DNA of 13,594 nt from Sulfuricellaceae bacterium. Its GTDB lineage: Bacteria; Pseudomonadota; Gammaproteobacteria; Burkholderiales; UBA9220. The position numbers and the translations under genes are program-made. The stretch lies in contig JAIOJO010000044.1 of assembly GCA_019911985.1 (NCBI GenBank), positions 1 through 13,594 on the forward strand. Direction: 5' to 3'. Positions 1 to 6,586 of this stretch are shown piece by piece. Below the pieces are notes generated by a model. It saw only the letters and a list, made by a program, of their open reading frames with translations, was not told where the DNA came from and searched no databases. Within the stretch, counting starts at the first letter, position 1, and the number at the start of each line of letters is the position of its first letter.

Positions 1-83
1 GCCTATTTTCATTCATGCTCGATGCTCATCCTTGTTAAGGCCTGCAAAATTTTCGTTATTACTTTTTACTACATAACGACGGC

Positions 84-109
84 AAAAAAAAGAGCGGTTT
101 AATTCCACT
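84..109 (-). terminator. weak intrinsic terminator after nifQ
   Basis: Read on the minus strand, AGTGG (109-105) and CCGCT (97-93) can pair as a 5-bp stem with one G-U pair and a 7-nt loop. It is followed within one base by a run of eight T (91-84). It lies about 46 nt beyond the nifQ stop, where the long minus-strand operon ends. The stem is short, so this is a candidate only. Positions 1-83 show no gene or structure I can support. Confidence 0.4.
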
Positions 110-154
110 TTCGCCGATCCGGCCCCGCATCCGCAACGATCATGGAGATCCGAT

Positions 155-1123
155 TCAACTCGGCCTGGCGGGTGTAACGGCGTATTCAAGGCGATGATCC
201 CAGCACGCTCCGGCGCTGCCGGCCGATGCGCTGCAACGCAGCCAATCGCCGCCGAGCAGACGCCAGGCCAGCACTTCCTCGGAATAAGCCCGTTCCGAAT
301 AAAAATTGTCGTTGTCGTCGAGCACTTCGCGGGTGAGCGTATGCCGGTGCCTGTAATAGCAACACCGGTTCTCGCCGTCGTAGCCGAAAACCCGCTCCGC
401 CAAGGCCGAAGGCTCTTCGAAACGCTCGAACCGAAGCGGCGCCACCACCGCGCCGGAATAATCGTCCGGCAATCCGCGCCTCCAATCCTGGGGCAGCCGC
501 CGCACCTCCTGTTTGGCCGGAGGCGTCCTCCCCCCGAGCATCGCCAGAGCGGTCAAACCGCTATCGTCTTCGGGGCCGAAGCATTTATCGAAATCGATGC
601 AGACTTGGCAGCTCGGCGCTTTGCAAAGATTTACTTCCGCCCGTTCGCACAACTGCTTGTAGAAGAATTTCTTCCATTTCATATTCCCCACGTTCTTCGC
701 ATACAGCGCGGGAAAGTGCCGTTCCAACAAGTCCGAGAGCGCCTGCCTATCGGAGAAGCCCATATCCTGGTAGAGGTGGTTCTCGCCCATGCAGCCCACC
801 GCGACGGCATAGGCAACCCATTCCGTTTCGATGGAAGTCGAGCCGGCATGGGCTAGCAGCAACTCGACCAGGTCGCCGATTTCCTGATCCCGCAGCGCGG
901 CGCAACAGGCACCGGCCTCGCCGTCCGCGGCAAGCACCCCGTTCACCGCCGGAAAATACCGCTCCAGCAGTGCGGAAAAGCGGTCCTCGGGCATACCCAT
1001 CGCCTGTTGCGGCGGAAGGCCGTTCCTGCTCGCGGACTGCAGCATCCCGGCAAACACCTGGGTCAAGGCATCGGCCGGGTCGGCGGCGCGCGACACGAAC
1101 CATTGATAGTCGATCTCGCTCAT
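155..1123 (-). CDS. nifQ: NifQ, molybdenum donor for FeMo-cofactor synthesis, with long C-terminal extension
   Basis: NifQ is an Fe-S protein that supplies molybdenum in FeMo-cofactor assembly. The family signature is clear: CMGENHLYQDMGF near residues 111-123, NMKWKKFFYKQLC at 147-159, then the cluster motif C167-x4-C172-x2-C175-x5-C181. Family members are usually about 170-200 residues and end soon after this motif. This protein is 322 residues, with about 140 extra residues (183-322) that I do not recognise. The extension contains CC at 254-255, a YYRHRH segment near 256-261 and an acidic DDNDNFYSERAYSEE stretch near 269-283. The start at 1123 follows GGGAGG with a 5-nt spacer, 15 nt after the fdxB stop, so it is last in the nif operon. 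NifQ identity is secure; the extension's role is unknown. Confidence 0.93.
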   Translation of the reverse strand: MSEIDYQWFVSRAADPADALTQVFAGMLQSASRNGLPPQQAMGMPEDRFSALLERYFPAVNGVLAADGEAGACCAALRDQEIGDLVELLLAHAGSTSIETEWVAYAVAVGCMGENHLYQDMGFSDRQALSDLLERHFPALYAKNVGNMKWKKFFYKQLCERAEVNLCKAPSCQVCIDFDKCFGPEDDSGLTALAMLGGRTPPAKQEVRRLPQDWRRGLPDDYSGAVVAPLRFERFEEPSALAERVFGYDGENRCCYYRHRHTLTREVLDDNDNFYSERAYSEEVLAWRLLGGDWLRCSASAGSAGACWDHRLEYAVTPARPS

Positions 1124-1138
1124 CTTGCCCTCCCCGAC

Positions 1139-1450
1139 TTAAGGATTTTCCATCGGCGTATGGGTGTAGCACTTCTTCGGGCAAATCTTGGCGCAGGCTT
1201 CGCAACCGACGCAGTTCATCTGGTTGGCGATGGTCATGACCTTTTTCTCGTACTCTTCATCGTCATCGTCGTCGCCGGCTTCCAAAGGCACGAACTCGCC
1301 CTCGTCGGTGATGCCCGCCAGTTGCAGCACGTCGCGGCCGCACACCTTGAAGCAGCGCCCGCAGCCGATGCATTTCTCCTGGCTGATTTCCTGCACGAAT
1401 TGGGGCGTCCAGGTACGCCCGTCCGGCATGGTGATGCTGATGGTTGCCAT
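1139..1450 (-). CDS. fdxB: nif-specific ferredoxin III, two 4Fe-4S clusters
   Basis: This is a 103-residue ferredoxin of the nif-specific 'ferredoxin III' (FdxB) type, a small soluble electron carrier found next to nifX/nifQ in many proteobacteria. Two cluster motifs are visible: CIGCGRCFKVC (residues 27-37) and CVGCEACAKICPKKC (near 80-94). Between them is an acidic run (GDDDDDEEYEKK) that is normal for this family. The N-terminus MATISITMPDGRTWTPQFV is also typical. It sits between the DUF683 gene (11 nt upstream) and nifQ (15 nt downstream), so it is cotranscribed. Its exact electron partner is not shown by the sequence; a role in cofactor assembly or nitrogenase electron supply is inferred from context. 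Confidence 0.93.
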   Translation of the reverse strand: MATISITMPDGRTWTPQFVQEISQEKCIGCGRCFKVCGRDVLQLAGITDEGEFVPLEAGDDDDDEEYEKKVMTIANQMNCVGCEACAKICPKKCYTHTPMENP

Positions 1451-1461
1451 GTCGGACTCCT

Positions 1462-1770
1462 CTAGCCGAGATCGGCGAGCCGCTTGCGCGCCTCTTCCAG
1501 GGTTTGATAGGCTTGATGCGCCCGGCTGGCCACATCGGGAATTTTTTCCCAGCCGGTGGGCAAATCTTCCGACAAATCGTGCAAGTCCATTTTCAGGGCC
1601 GTCGCTTGCGAATTCAGCTTCTTGATCTGGGCCTTGAGTTCTTCCTTGTCTTCCATTCCAGCAGTCCCCTTTTCCAGCTTTTCCAGGTTAAATTCCAGCT
1701 CCTCGCTTTGCAGGATTTCAAGCCAGTGCTGGGCATTCTCTTCAGTCGAATATTCCATCAAGTTCATCAT
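1462..1770 (-). CDS. DUF683 / CCE_0567-type nif-associated small helical protein
   Basis: A 102-residue, highly charged, probably all-helical protein. The second half carries the family hallmark KMDLHDLSEDLPTGW (residues 60-74), followed by a helix with repeated Ala/Leu/Glu/Arg. DUF683 proteins are nearly always beside nifX and DUF269 genes; their biochemical role is not established. Members are usually about 60-80 residues, starting near the MEDKEELK segment (residue 39 here, ATG at 1656). The first 38 residues (MMNLMEYSTEENAQHW...) look like an N-terminal extension. I chose 1770 because AGGAG lies 6 nt before it; a start at 1656 has a less well placed AGGGG. The gene starts 20 nt after the DUF269 stop. 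Confidence 0.85.
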   Translation of the reverse strand: MMNLMEYSTEENAQHWLEILQSEELEFNLEKLEKGTAGMEDKEELKAQIKKLNSQATALKMDLHDLSEDLPTGWEKIPDVASRAHQAYQTLEEARKRLADLG

Positions 1771-1790
1771 GGCAATCTCCTAATGAATAA

Positions 1791-2264
1791 CTAACCGTAA
1801 TTAGCGACTTCCGGGTATTTTTGAATCATTTCCACACCCGCAAGCACGAGCTTTTCGCCTTCTTCCGCCAGCTTTTCCAGCGTAAGGAAGCCGAAACGAT
1901 GCACGTCGCGCAACTGCTTGTTGACGACGATAAGACGCCCCGCCGAAAGAACCATGCGGCCGAAACCCTCGTGGTGCATTTTCATCATCGGCGTCACCAT
2001 GTTGCCGGTCTCGCGCTCGATGGCCAGGCCCACGGCGTTGTAGAAAAGCTCCAGGCGCCACAGGGTTTCCGGGTCGGGATCGCCGATGATGGGCATGGTC
2101 TTGCGCTTTTCCTTGTCGATGATGTAAGGCTCCAGCAGCGTTTCGTCGCTCTTGCCTTCCCACGCTCCGTAAGAATCCTGGGCACGCCATTGCTTGACCA
2201 GTTCCTTGACGAATATCGATTCCATCGGATCGATACTTTGCTCTACCGCCTGTGCTTCACCCAT
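1791..2264 (-). CDS. NifX-associated protein, DUF269 family
   Basis: A 157-residue protein of the DUF269 family, encoded immediately after nifX in many diazotrophs. Recognisable stretches are FVKELVKQWRAQDSYGAWE (near residues 18-36), IIGDPDPETLWRLELFYNAV (near 59-78) and MMKMHHEGFGRMVL (near 92-105), which covers conserved His-His and Gly positions. No metal motif or membrane segment is evident. Its function is unproven; proximity suggests a role with NifX in cofactor handling. The start codon at 2264-2262 overlaps the nifX stop (8-bp overlap), so the two genes are probably translationally coupled. Confidence 0.9.
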   Translation of the reverse strand: MGEAQAVEQSIDPMESIFVKELVKQWRAQDSYGAWEGKSDETLLEPYIIDKEKRKTMPIIGDPDPETLWRLELFYNAVGLAIERETGNMVTPMMKMHHEGFGRMVLSAGRLIVVNKQLRDVHRFGFLTLEKLAEEGEKLVLAGVEMIQKYPEVANYG

Positions 2265-2667
2265 GCTCCACCTCGTCGTCGAAATCGAATGTTCTTTCCT
2301 GCCCTTTCAACAGCAGCTTGCGCAGCCATGGCGGGGGCGTCCCATTTAATACAACTTGCAATTTATCCAGTATTTCGCCGATATTTTCGGGTTCGTGCAC
2401 CTTGATCGGGTGGATCTTGTTGGCGACCACGCGTGCCGCTCCCGATCCGCCTATCGCCGCCACGTAAAGAATGGCGCAATCCTTGATAGCCTCGATCTTA
2501 GGAGCCAGCTTGTCCTCGTTGCCGTCCTCCTGGAGATCGCCCTCGAACTGTATGGCCTCGATGAAGTGATGGCCTTGCGGCGACACCTCGTAGATGGCGA
2601 TGTTTTTGGCCCACCCGAAATGGGCGTCCACCCGTTGTAAATCCTGCGTTGCAAAAGCGATTTTCAT
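2257..2667 (-). CDS. nifX: NifX, FeMo-cofactor precursor carrier
   Basis: NifX is a small NafY/NifX-family protein that binds NifB-co and the VK-cluster precursor and shuttles them around NifEN. The 136-residue protein begins MKIAFATQDLQRVDAHFGWA, with the family's VDxHFG motif, and carries CAILYVAAIGGSGAARVV (residues 75-92) and HPIKV (about 98-102). An open frame runs further upstream to about 2811, but I place the start at 2667. The family N-terminus begins there and a strong AAGGAGG lies 5 nt before the ATG. The upstream part would overlap the end of nifN and has no NifX similarity. It follows nifN by 64 nt and overlaps DUF269 by 8 bp. Confidence 0.93.
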   Translation of the reverse strand: MKIAFATQDLQRVDAHFGWAKNIAIYEVSPQGHHFIEAIQFEGDLQEDGNEDKLAPKIEAIKDCAILYVAAIGGSGAARVVANKIHPIKVHEPENIGEILDKLQVVLNGTPPPWLRKLLLKGQERTFDFDDEVEHG

Positions 2668-2700
2668 AGAGCCTCCTTGGTTTGCCCTTTCCCCTTTATT

Positions 2701-2715
2701 CCCGCAACAGGCGGG
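2701..2715 (-). other. short hairpin after nifN
   Basis: CCCGC-aacag-GCGGG is a perfect 5-bp stem with a 5-nt loop, 16 nt beyond the nifN stop codon in the transcript direction. There is no T-run after it, so it looks like an mRNA 3'-end stabiliser or processing site rather than a terminator. It is the last of a series of post-stop inverted repeats in this operon. Confidence 0.45.
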
Positions 2716-2731
2716 TTGTTCAGGCTGAGGA

Positions 2732-4090
2732 CTAATGAGCCGTAGCCGGCGCACAAGCATTGCATTCTTCCTTCGGCATCCCCCATGTGGCGGGCGTCGC
2801 CTCATGGCCATGGGACATGAACATATTGCCGATCTCGAAGATCAGGTCCCGCGTGCCGCGATAGCCCACGGAAACGCGGTGAGCCGCGCCCAATACGTCG
2901 AACAAGGGCAAGCCCATGCGCAGGAAAGGAATCTCCAGCCGCTCCGCCATCTGGCGGCCGTGCGAATGGGTGATCAGCAAATCGCAGTGCTGCGCCTTGC
3001 GCTCCAAATCTTCGAGGTCGCCGATCTGCACTTCCTCGGCCGGTATTTTTTCCAGCAAGGGCGATTGCGTGGTCGTCACCGCCGCGCCGATCTCGCACCC
3101 CATTTCCGCCAGCAAATGGGACATGGCCCAGAGCAGGTCGGGCTCGGCGCCGATGGCGATCTTTTTGCCGCCGAAAAAGAAATGGCCGTCCAGCATCGCG
3201 TCCACCAACTGGCTGCGCTGGCGGCGGTATTTGAGCGGCACCGGATTTCCCGTCAAATCGGCGAGCAGCTTGATGAAATCGTCGCAGGCCGCCAGCCCGG
3301 TGACTCGGTCCAACACCGTGAACATCACGTCGGCCTTGTCTTGCAAGGCTTGCGCCGCCGGCCGCATGTGCTCGCCGATGGCGATGGTGTAGCGCGAAGA
3401 ACCCATGCGCCGGATGTCGGCGACGGTGGTGCCGCCCATCGTGGTCGGCATGAACTCCTCGGGAATATGCCCGTCCAGCGAGCCGGACAAGTCGGGCAGC
3501 ACGATGGGCGCGAGGCCGAAAGACTCGACCGTCTCGCGGATCTCCTCGATGTCGCCGGGCGTCAAATGGCTGCCGGCCAGGATATTCACTTGGCGCGTAT
3601 CCATCTGGCCCGGCTCGGCCAACTCCTCGACCAGCCGGGTGACCGCGCGCGACCAGCCGTCCTGGAAGGCGTCCTTGTAATCCGGGGTGGACACGTAGAC
3701 GATGGCCATGTCGTCGAATTCCGGGTGCTTTTTGCGGATCAGCTTGATATAGCCGTCTACGTCGTCGCCCTTGGTTTCGGTCAGGCCGGTCGAAGCGATG
3801 CCGATAATGTCCGGCTTGGCCCGGTTCCAGATATTCACGATGGCCTGCTCGATGTTGTCCATGCCGCCGAGTATCGTCGTCGCCTCGTTCATGGCCGTGG
3901 TCTGGAGCGGGATGTTTTCGCGGAAGTGGCGCACGAACAGCACCAAGCCGAAGGCGGTGCAGCCTTGCGAGCCGTGCAGCGCGGGTAGGCAGCGGTCGAG
4001 GCCGAGGAAAGCCAGCGCCGCGCCGATAGGCTGGCTCATCTTGAGCGGGTTGACCGTGCAATTTTTCCGCGATGTGTTTACCGTTGCCAT
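2732..4090 (-). CDS. nifN: NifN, FeMo-cofactor scaffold beta-like subunit
   Basis: NifN pairs with NifE to form the alpha2beta2 scaffold on which the iron-sulfur core becomes FeMo-cofactor. The 452-residue protein resembles NifK: VNPLKMSQPIGAALAFLG (residues 13-30), LHGSQGCTAFG (38-48) and the downstream ETKGDDVDGY segment. Cys44 is at the same position as the NifN cysteine that helps hold the permanent 4Fe-4S cluster in Azotobacter vinelandii NifEN. Length is normal for the family. The start at 4090 follows AAGGAG with a 6-nt spacer. It lies 162 nt after nifE across a repeat-rich spacer. The C-terminus contains two extra Cys (ECNACAPATAH) with no known role. Confidence 0.96.
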   Translation of the reverse strand: MATVNTSRKNCTVNPLKMSQPIGAALAFLGLDRCLPALHGSQGCTAFGLVLFVRHFRENIPLQTTAMNEATTILGGMDNIEQAIVNIWNRAKPDIIGIASTGLTETKGDDVDGYIKLIRKKHPEFDDMAIVYVSTPDYKDAFQDGWSRAVTRLVEELAEPGQMDTRQVNILAGSHLTPGDIEEIRETVESFGLAPIVLPDLSGSLDGHIPEEFMPTTMGGTTVADIRRMGSSRYTIAIGEHMRPAAQALQDKADVMFTVLDRVTGLAACDDFIKLLADLTGNPVPLKYRRQRSQLVDAMLDGHFFFGGKKIAIGAEPDLLWAMSHLLAEMGCEIGAAVTTTQSPLLEKIPAEEVQIGDLEDLERKAQHCDLLITHSHGRQMAERLEIPFLRMGLPLFDVLGAAHRVSVGYRGTRDLIFEIGNMFMSHGHEATPATWGMPKEECNACAPATAH

Positions 4091-4100
4091 GAATTTCTCC

Positions 4101-4241
4101 TTGCGTTAGAACGTTGCTCGTTAAACGAAGCCGTCCGCCAGCCTTAACCCTCATCTTTAATTGCGTTAAACGTTGTTCGTTAAGCGTTAAGCGGGTCGTC
4201 CGCCGGCTTCAACCCTCATCTCCAAACCCCAACGCTTAACG
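4101..4241. repeat. imperfect direct repeat and inverted repeat in the nifE-nifN spacer
   Basis: Two imperfect direct copies lie at 4101-4156 and 4161-4221. Both begin TTGCGTTA, pass through GTTgcTCGTTAA-like and GTCCGCC blocks, and end AACCCTCATCT. In addition CGTTAAGCGTT (4178-4188) is a perfect 11-bp inverted partner of AACGCTTAACG (4231-4241), which begins about 12 nt past the nifE stop. The spacer has no open frame. It looks like a non-coding intergenic repeat that may also fold in the nifEN mRNA. Confidence 0.7.
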
Positions 4242-4252
4242 CCCAACGCCCC

Positions 4253-5635
4253 TCAACATTCCCAAGGCGCGGGCTTGCGCACCTGTTCCCACATCGGGTT
4301 GTACAGCGCCTTGTCGATTTCCTGCACCAGGGCCACCATGCCGTCGTAACCGGCGTAGGCGTGGTGCCGTTCCTGGTTGATGTCGAGCCAGGGCATCTTG
4401 GCTTTCAGCGCGACGAACTGCGAGCGCCCACCGGACAACATGATTTCGGCGCGCGCATCCTTCAGCATCTTGTACATTTCGCGCGGCGTCATGTCGTCGA
4501 GCATGTGGGCATCCTCGCCCATCAGTTCCTTGATGCGCTCCTTGTCCTCGACGGTGGATTTCTTCACGCTGGTGCCGACGATTTCCATGCCCACCTCCTG
4601 CAAGGCGGACACCACGGACCAGGACTTCACTCCGCCGGTAATCAGCAGCACTTTCTTGCCGGCCAGGCGCGCCTTGTAGGGTTCGAGCCGTTGCCAGGCG
4701 CGCGCCTCTTCCTCGCGGATCAAGTCTTCGGTGCGTTCCATCAGCTCGGCCGGCGCGCCGCGATCCACCAGCAGTTTTGAGGTCTGGCGCAGGCTGTCGC
4801 TCATGTCCGAAATGCCGTAAAAGGAGCCCTCGAAATAGGGAATGCCGTAGCGCTCCTCCAGTTTCCGGGTGATATTGATCATCGCCTTGGAGCACACCAT
4901 CATGGTCGCCTTGGCGCGGTGCGACCAAGCCACTTCCTTGTATTGCGCGTCGCCGGAGATGCACGACAGGATGCGTATGCCGAGCTTCTCGAAGAGCGGC
5001 TTGACCTGCCACAGCTCGCCGGACAAGTTGTATTCGCCGATGACATTGATGTCGTAAGGCGTGGTGTATTCCGGTTCCTGGGTGCCGATCACGTAATCCA
5101 GCAAGGCTTCGCCCGCCAGTTTGTTGCCCAGGTTCTTGTTGCCGACGAAGCCCGGCGCGTCGATGGGAATCACCGGCTTGCCGAATTTCGCGCCGGCGGC
5201 TTTGCACACCGCCTCGATGTCGTCGCCGATCAGCGCGGTGACGCAGGTTTGGTAGACGAACACCGCGGGCGGATCGTATTTTTCGATCACCTCGCGGATG
5301 GATTTGTAGAGGCGTTTTTCGCCGCCGTAGATCACGTCCAGCTCGGTCACGTCGGTCGTGAAACCGGTGCGGTACAGCCGCGAACCCGACGACTTGGCGC
5401 CGCGGTTATCCCAGGAATTGCCTTCGCAGGCGATCGGGCCATGCACCAAATGCGCCACGTCGGTGATGGGCTGCAGCGCGATCTTGGCGCCGTCGAAGGC
5501 GCACCCGCCTGCGGCCGCGCCTGGCTGCAATTGCTTGGTGCAGCCTTTTTTGCGCTCTTTTTCCGACTTGCCCTGGTTTTTATCGCATCCGGGCTCGTCG
5601 AATACGGCCTGCACTTTGCTGGATAAGGCACTCAT
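4253..5635 (-). CDS. nifE: NifE, FeMo-cofactor scaffold alpha-like subunit
   Basis: NifE is the alpha-like half of the NifEN scaffold. The 460-residue protein shows KKGCTKQLQPGAAAGGCAFDG (residues 29-49), VAHLVHGPIACEGNSWDNRG (60-79) and YQTCVTALIGDDI (128-140). Cys45, Cys70 and Cys131 align with the three NifE cysteines (37, 62 and 124 in A. vinelandii) that, together with NifN Cys44, ligate the permanent 4Fe-4S cluster, so the site looks complete. The C-terminal part has RHHAYAGYDGMVAL (about 427-440), equivalent to the NifD His region. The start at 5635 follows AAGGAG with a spacer of about 6 nt. Length is normal. Confidence 0.97.
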   Translation of the reverse strand: MSALSSKVQAVFDEPGCDKNQGKSEKERKKGCTKQLQPGAAAGGCAFDGAKIALQPITDVAHLVHGPIACEGNSWDNRGAKSSGSRLYRTGFTTDVTELDVIYGGEKRLYKSIREVIEKYDPPAVFVYQTCVTALIGDDIEAVCKAAGAKFGKPVIPIDAPGFVGNKNLGNKLAGEALLDYVIGTQEPEYTTPYDINVIGEYNLSGELWQVKPLFEKLGIRILSCISGDAQYKEVAWSHRAKATMMVCSKAMINITRKLEERYGIPYFEGSFYGISDMSDSLRQTSKLLVDRGAPAELMERTEDLIREEEARAWQRLEPYKARLAGKKVLLITGGVKSWSVVSALQEVGMEIVGTSVKKSTVEDKERIKELMGEDAHMLDDMTPREMYKMLKDARAEIMLSGGRSQFVALKAKMPWLDINQERHHAYAGYDGMVALVQEIDKALYNPMWEQVRKPAPWEC

Positions 5636-5652
5636 GGGCTACTCCTTATGGA

Positions 5653-5682
5653 TTTCCTGCCCGGCTAGGCTCAAGCAGGAAA
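5653..5682 (-). other. inverted repeat in the nifE leader
   Basis: TTTCCTGC (5653-5660) and GCAGGAAA (5675-5682) are perfect 8-bp arms around a 14-nt loop. It lies between the second 2Fe-2S gene and nifE, about 17 nt upstream of the nifE start and its AAGGAG. It could protect or expose the nifE leader; no T-run follows. Confidence 0.5.
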
Positions 5683-5749
5683 CACGGTTGGCACTGAATT
5701 TTCCGGGTCTTCGCGACAATCGCCGATTTAAGCGCAAACTGCGTGGCGG

Positions 5750-6100
5750 CTAAAAAGCCACCAAAATATCTTCGTCGGCGACACGGTACTGGCAAGCCAG
5801 GCGCCACAAGGGCGGCCAGTCGCTCAATACGTCCGACTCGTACTGTTTCTGGGTAAACTTACCCGCGAGGTAGAGCACCGCCCGCTCGAATTTCGCCAGG
5901 CGGATTTGGTGGGCAAGAGCCTGTCCGCGCTTGGGCACGATCTTGACCGCGCATACCCCGCAGTTGCCGCTTTTGCATTGGCAGCGCAAGGGGATATTCG
6001 ACGCCAGCGCCAGGGACAATAGGGTCGACTGCGCACCGGGGGTGATATCGACCTTAACCTTGTCCTTCAGGGACGGATTCAAAAAAGTCACCGCGCTCAT
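5750..6100 (-). CDS. 2Fe-2S ferredoxin, Shethna/FeSII-like, second copy
   Basis: A 116-residue plant-type-like 2Fe-2S protein, paralogous to the upstream gene. Cluster cysteines are Cys42, Cys47, Cys50 (CKSGNCGVC) and Cys103 (WRLACQY), with an additional Cys40. The long spacing before the last Cys and the ending ADEDILVAF match the FeSII (Shethna II) type rather than ordinary ferredoxins. The frame is open to an ATG at 6115, but I place the start at 6100: AGGTGG lies just before it, no ribosome site precedes 6115, and MSAVTFLNP then aligns with MANITFSSP of the paralog. It is more divergent than the first copy and lacks its acidic helix. Role is inferred: nitrogenase O2 protection or electron transfer. 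Confidence 0.85.
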   Translation of the reverse strand: MSAVTFLNPSLKDKVKVDITPGAQSTLLSLALASNIPLRCQCKSGNCGVCAVKIVPKRGQALAHQIRLAKFERAVLYLAGKFTQKQYESDVLSDWPPLWRLACQYRVADEDILVAF

Positions 6101-6141
6101 GTTCCACCTATCCATTCATGATGTCGTTTAAGGAAGCCAAG

Positions 6142-6171
6142 CGATCCGGTCTAAAGTTTCCGGCCGGATCG
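6142..6171 (-). other. post-stop hairpin after the first 2Fe-2S gene
   Basis: CGATCCGG (6142-6149) and CCGGATCG (6164-6171) form a perfect 8-bp stem with a 14-nt loop. It begins about 9 nt after the stop codon of the first FeSII-like gene in the transcript direction. No T-run follows. Confidence 0.5.
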
Positions 6172-6179
6172 GCCATGCC

Positions 6180-6527
6180 TTAAAACTCGACCAAAATTCC
6201 TTCGTTACGCACGATGTACTGGCAAGCCAAGCGCCAAGGCGGGGGCAGGTCGTCTACTTCGGCCTGCTGCATCTCCTCCTTGCTGATCTTCCCGGCTAGG
6301 CGCAATACGGTTTTTTCCTTTTCCGTCAAGTGCATCCCCATAGGCTGCCGGTTTTCCAGCACGCTGACCCGAACGGCGCAGGAGCCGCATTCGCCGTTCT
6401 CGCATTCGAAATCCAAGGGAATCTTGTGTTCCTTGGCGACCGCCAGCAGCGTGCTGCAATCGCCTGCAACGGCATACACGGTGACGTCCTTTTTCAATCG
6501 GGGCGAGGAAAACGTAATATTTGCCAT
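6180..6527 (-). CDS. 2Fe-2S ferredoxin, Shethna/FeSII-like, first copy
   Basis: A 115-residue 2Fe-2S protein with cluster cysteines Cys42, Cys47, Cys50 (CENGECGSC) and Cys102 (WRLACQY). From memory of the A. vinelandii Shethna protein II (FeSII), shared features are the start MA-I-FSSP, AVAG--STLL-VA, the ECxxGxCGSC cluster loop, a charged LTxKEx-VL---GK helix, DLPP--RLACQ, and an ending E-ILVEF. FeSII forms a protective complex with NifH and NifDK under oxidative stress. This gene sits directly after nifK (59 nt), so coexpression with the enzyme is expected. An electron-carrier role is the alternative. Start at 6527 is supported by AGGA about 9 nt upstream. Confidence 0.88.
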   Translation of the reverse strand: MANITFSSPRLKKDVTVYAVAGDCSTLLAVAKEHKIPLDFECENGECGSCAVRVSVLENRQPMGMHLTEKEKTVLRLAGKISKEEMQQAEVDDLPPPWRLACQYIVRNEGILVEF

Positions 6528-6557
6528 TTCTCTACTTCCTTTTCTAACGATTCTTTA

Positions 6558-6579
6558 TCCGGCGGCTCGCGCCGCCGGA
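6558..6579 (-). other. strong hairpin directly after nifK
   Basis: TCCGGCGGC (6558-6566) and GCCGCCGGA (6571-6579) form a perfect GC-rich 9-bp stem with a 4-nt loop, 7 nt after the nifK stop. No U-tract follows it on the minus strand, so 3'-end protection or partial attenuation between nifHDK and the downstream genes is more likely than full termination. It resembles the hairpin after nifH (ATCCGGC...GCCGGAA ends). Confidence 0.65.
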
Positions 6580-6586
6580 ATTTGCC

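Noticed and set aside
2668..2811. N-terminal extension of nifX up to 2811
   Set aside because: The added residues overlap the end of nifN and have no NifX similarity. The ATG at 2667 has a strong ribosome site and the family N-terminus.
2735..3988. Long plus-strand open frame of 417 codons opposite nifN
   Set aside because: It is the antisense shadow of nifN in GC-rich DNA. Its translation is Arg/His/Gln-rich with no recognisable domain, while the minus frame is an intact NifN with its key cysteine.
6101..6115. Upstream ATG (6115) for the second FeSII-like gene
   Set aside because: It has no ribosome site, and the paralog alignment and AGGTGG favour 6100.
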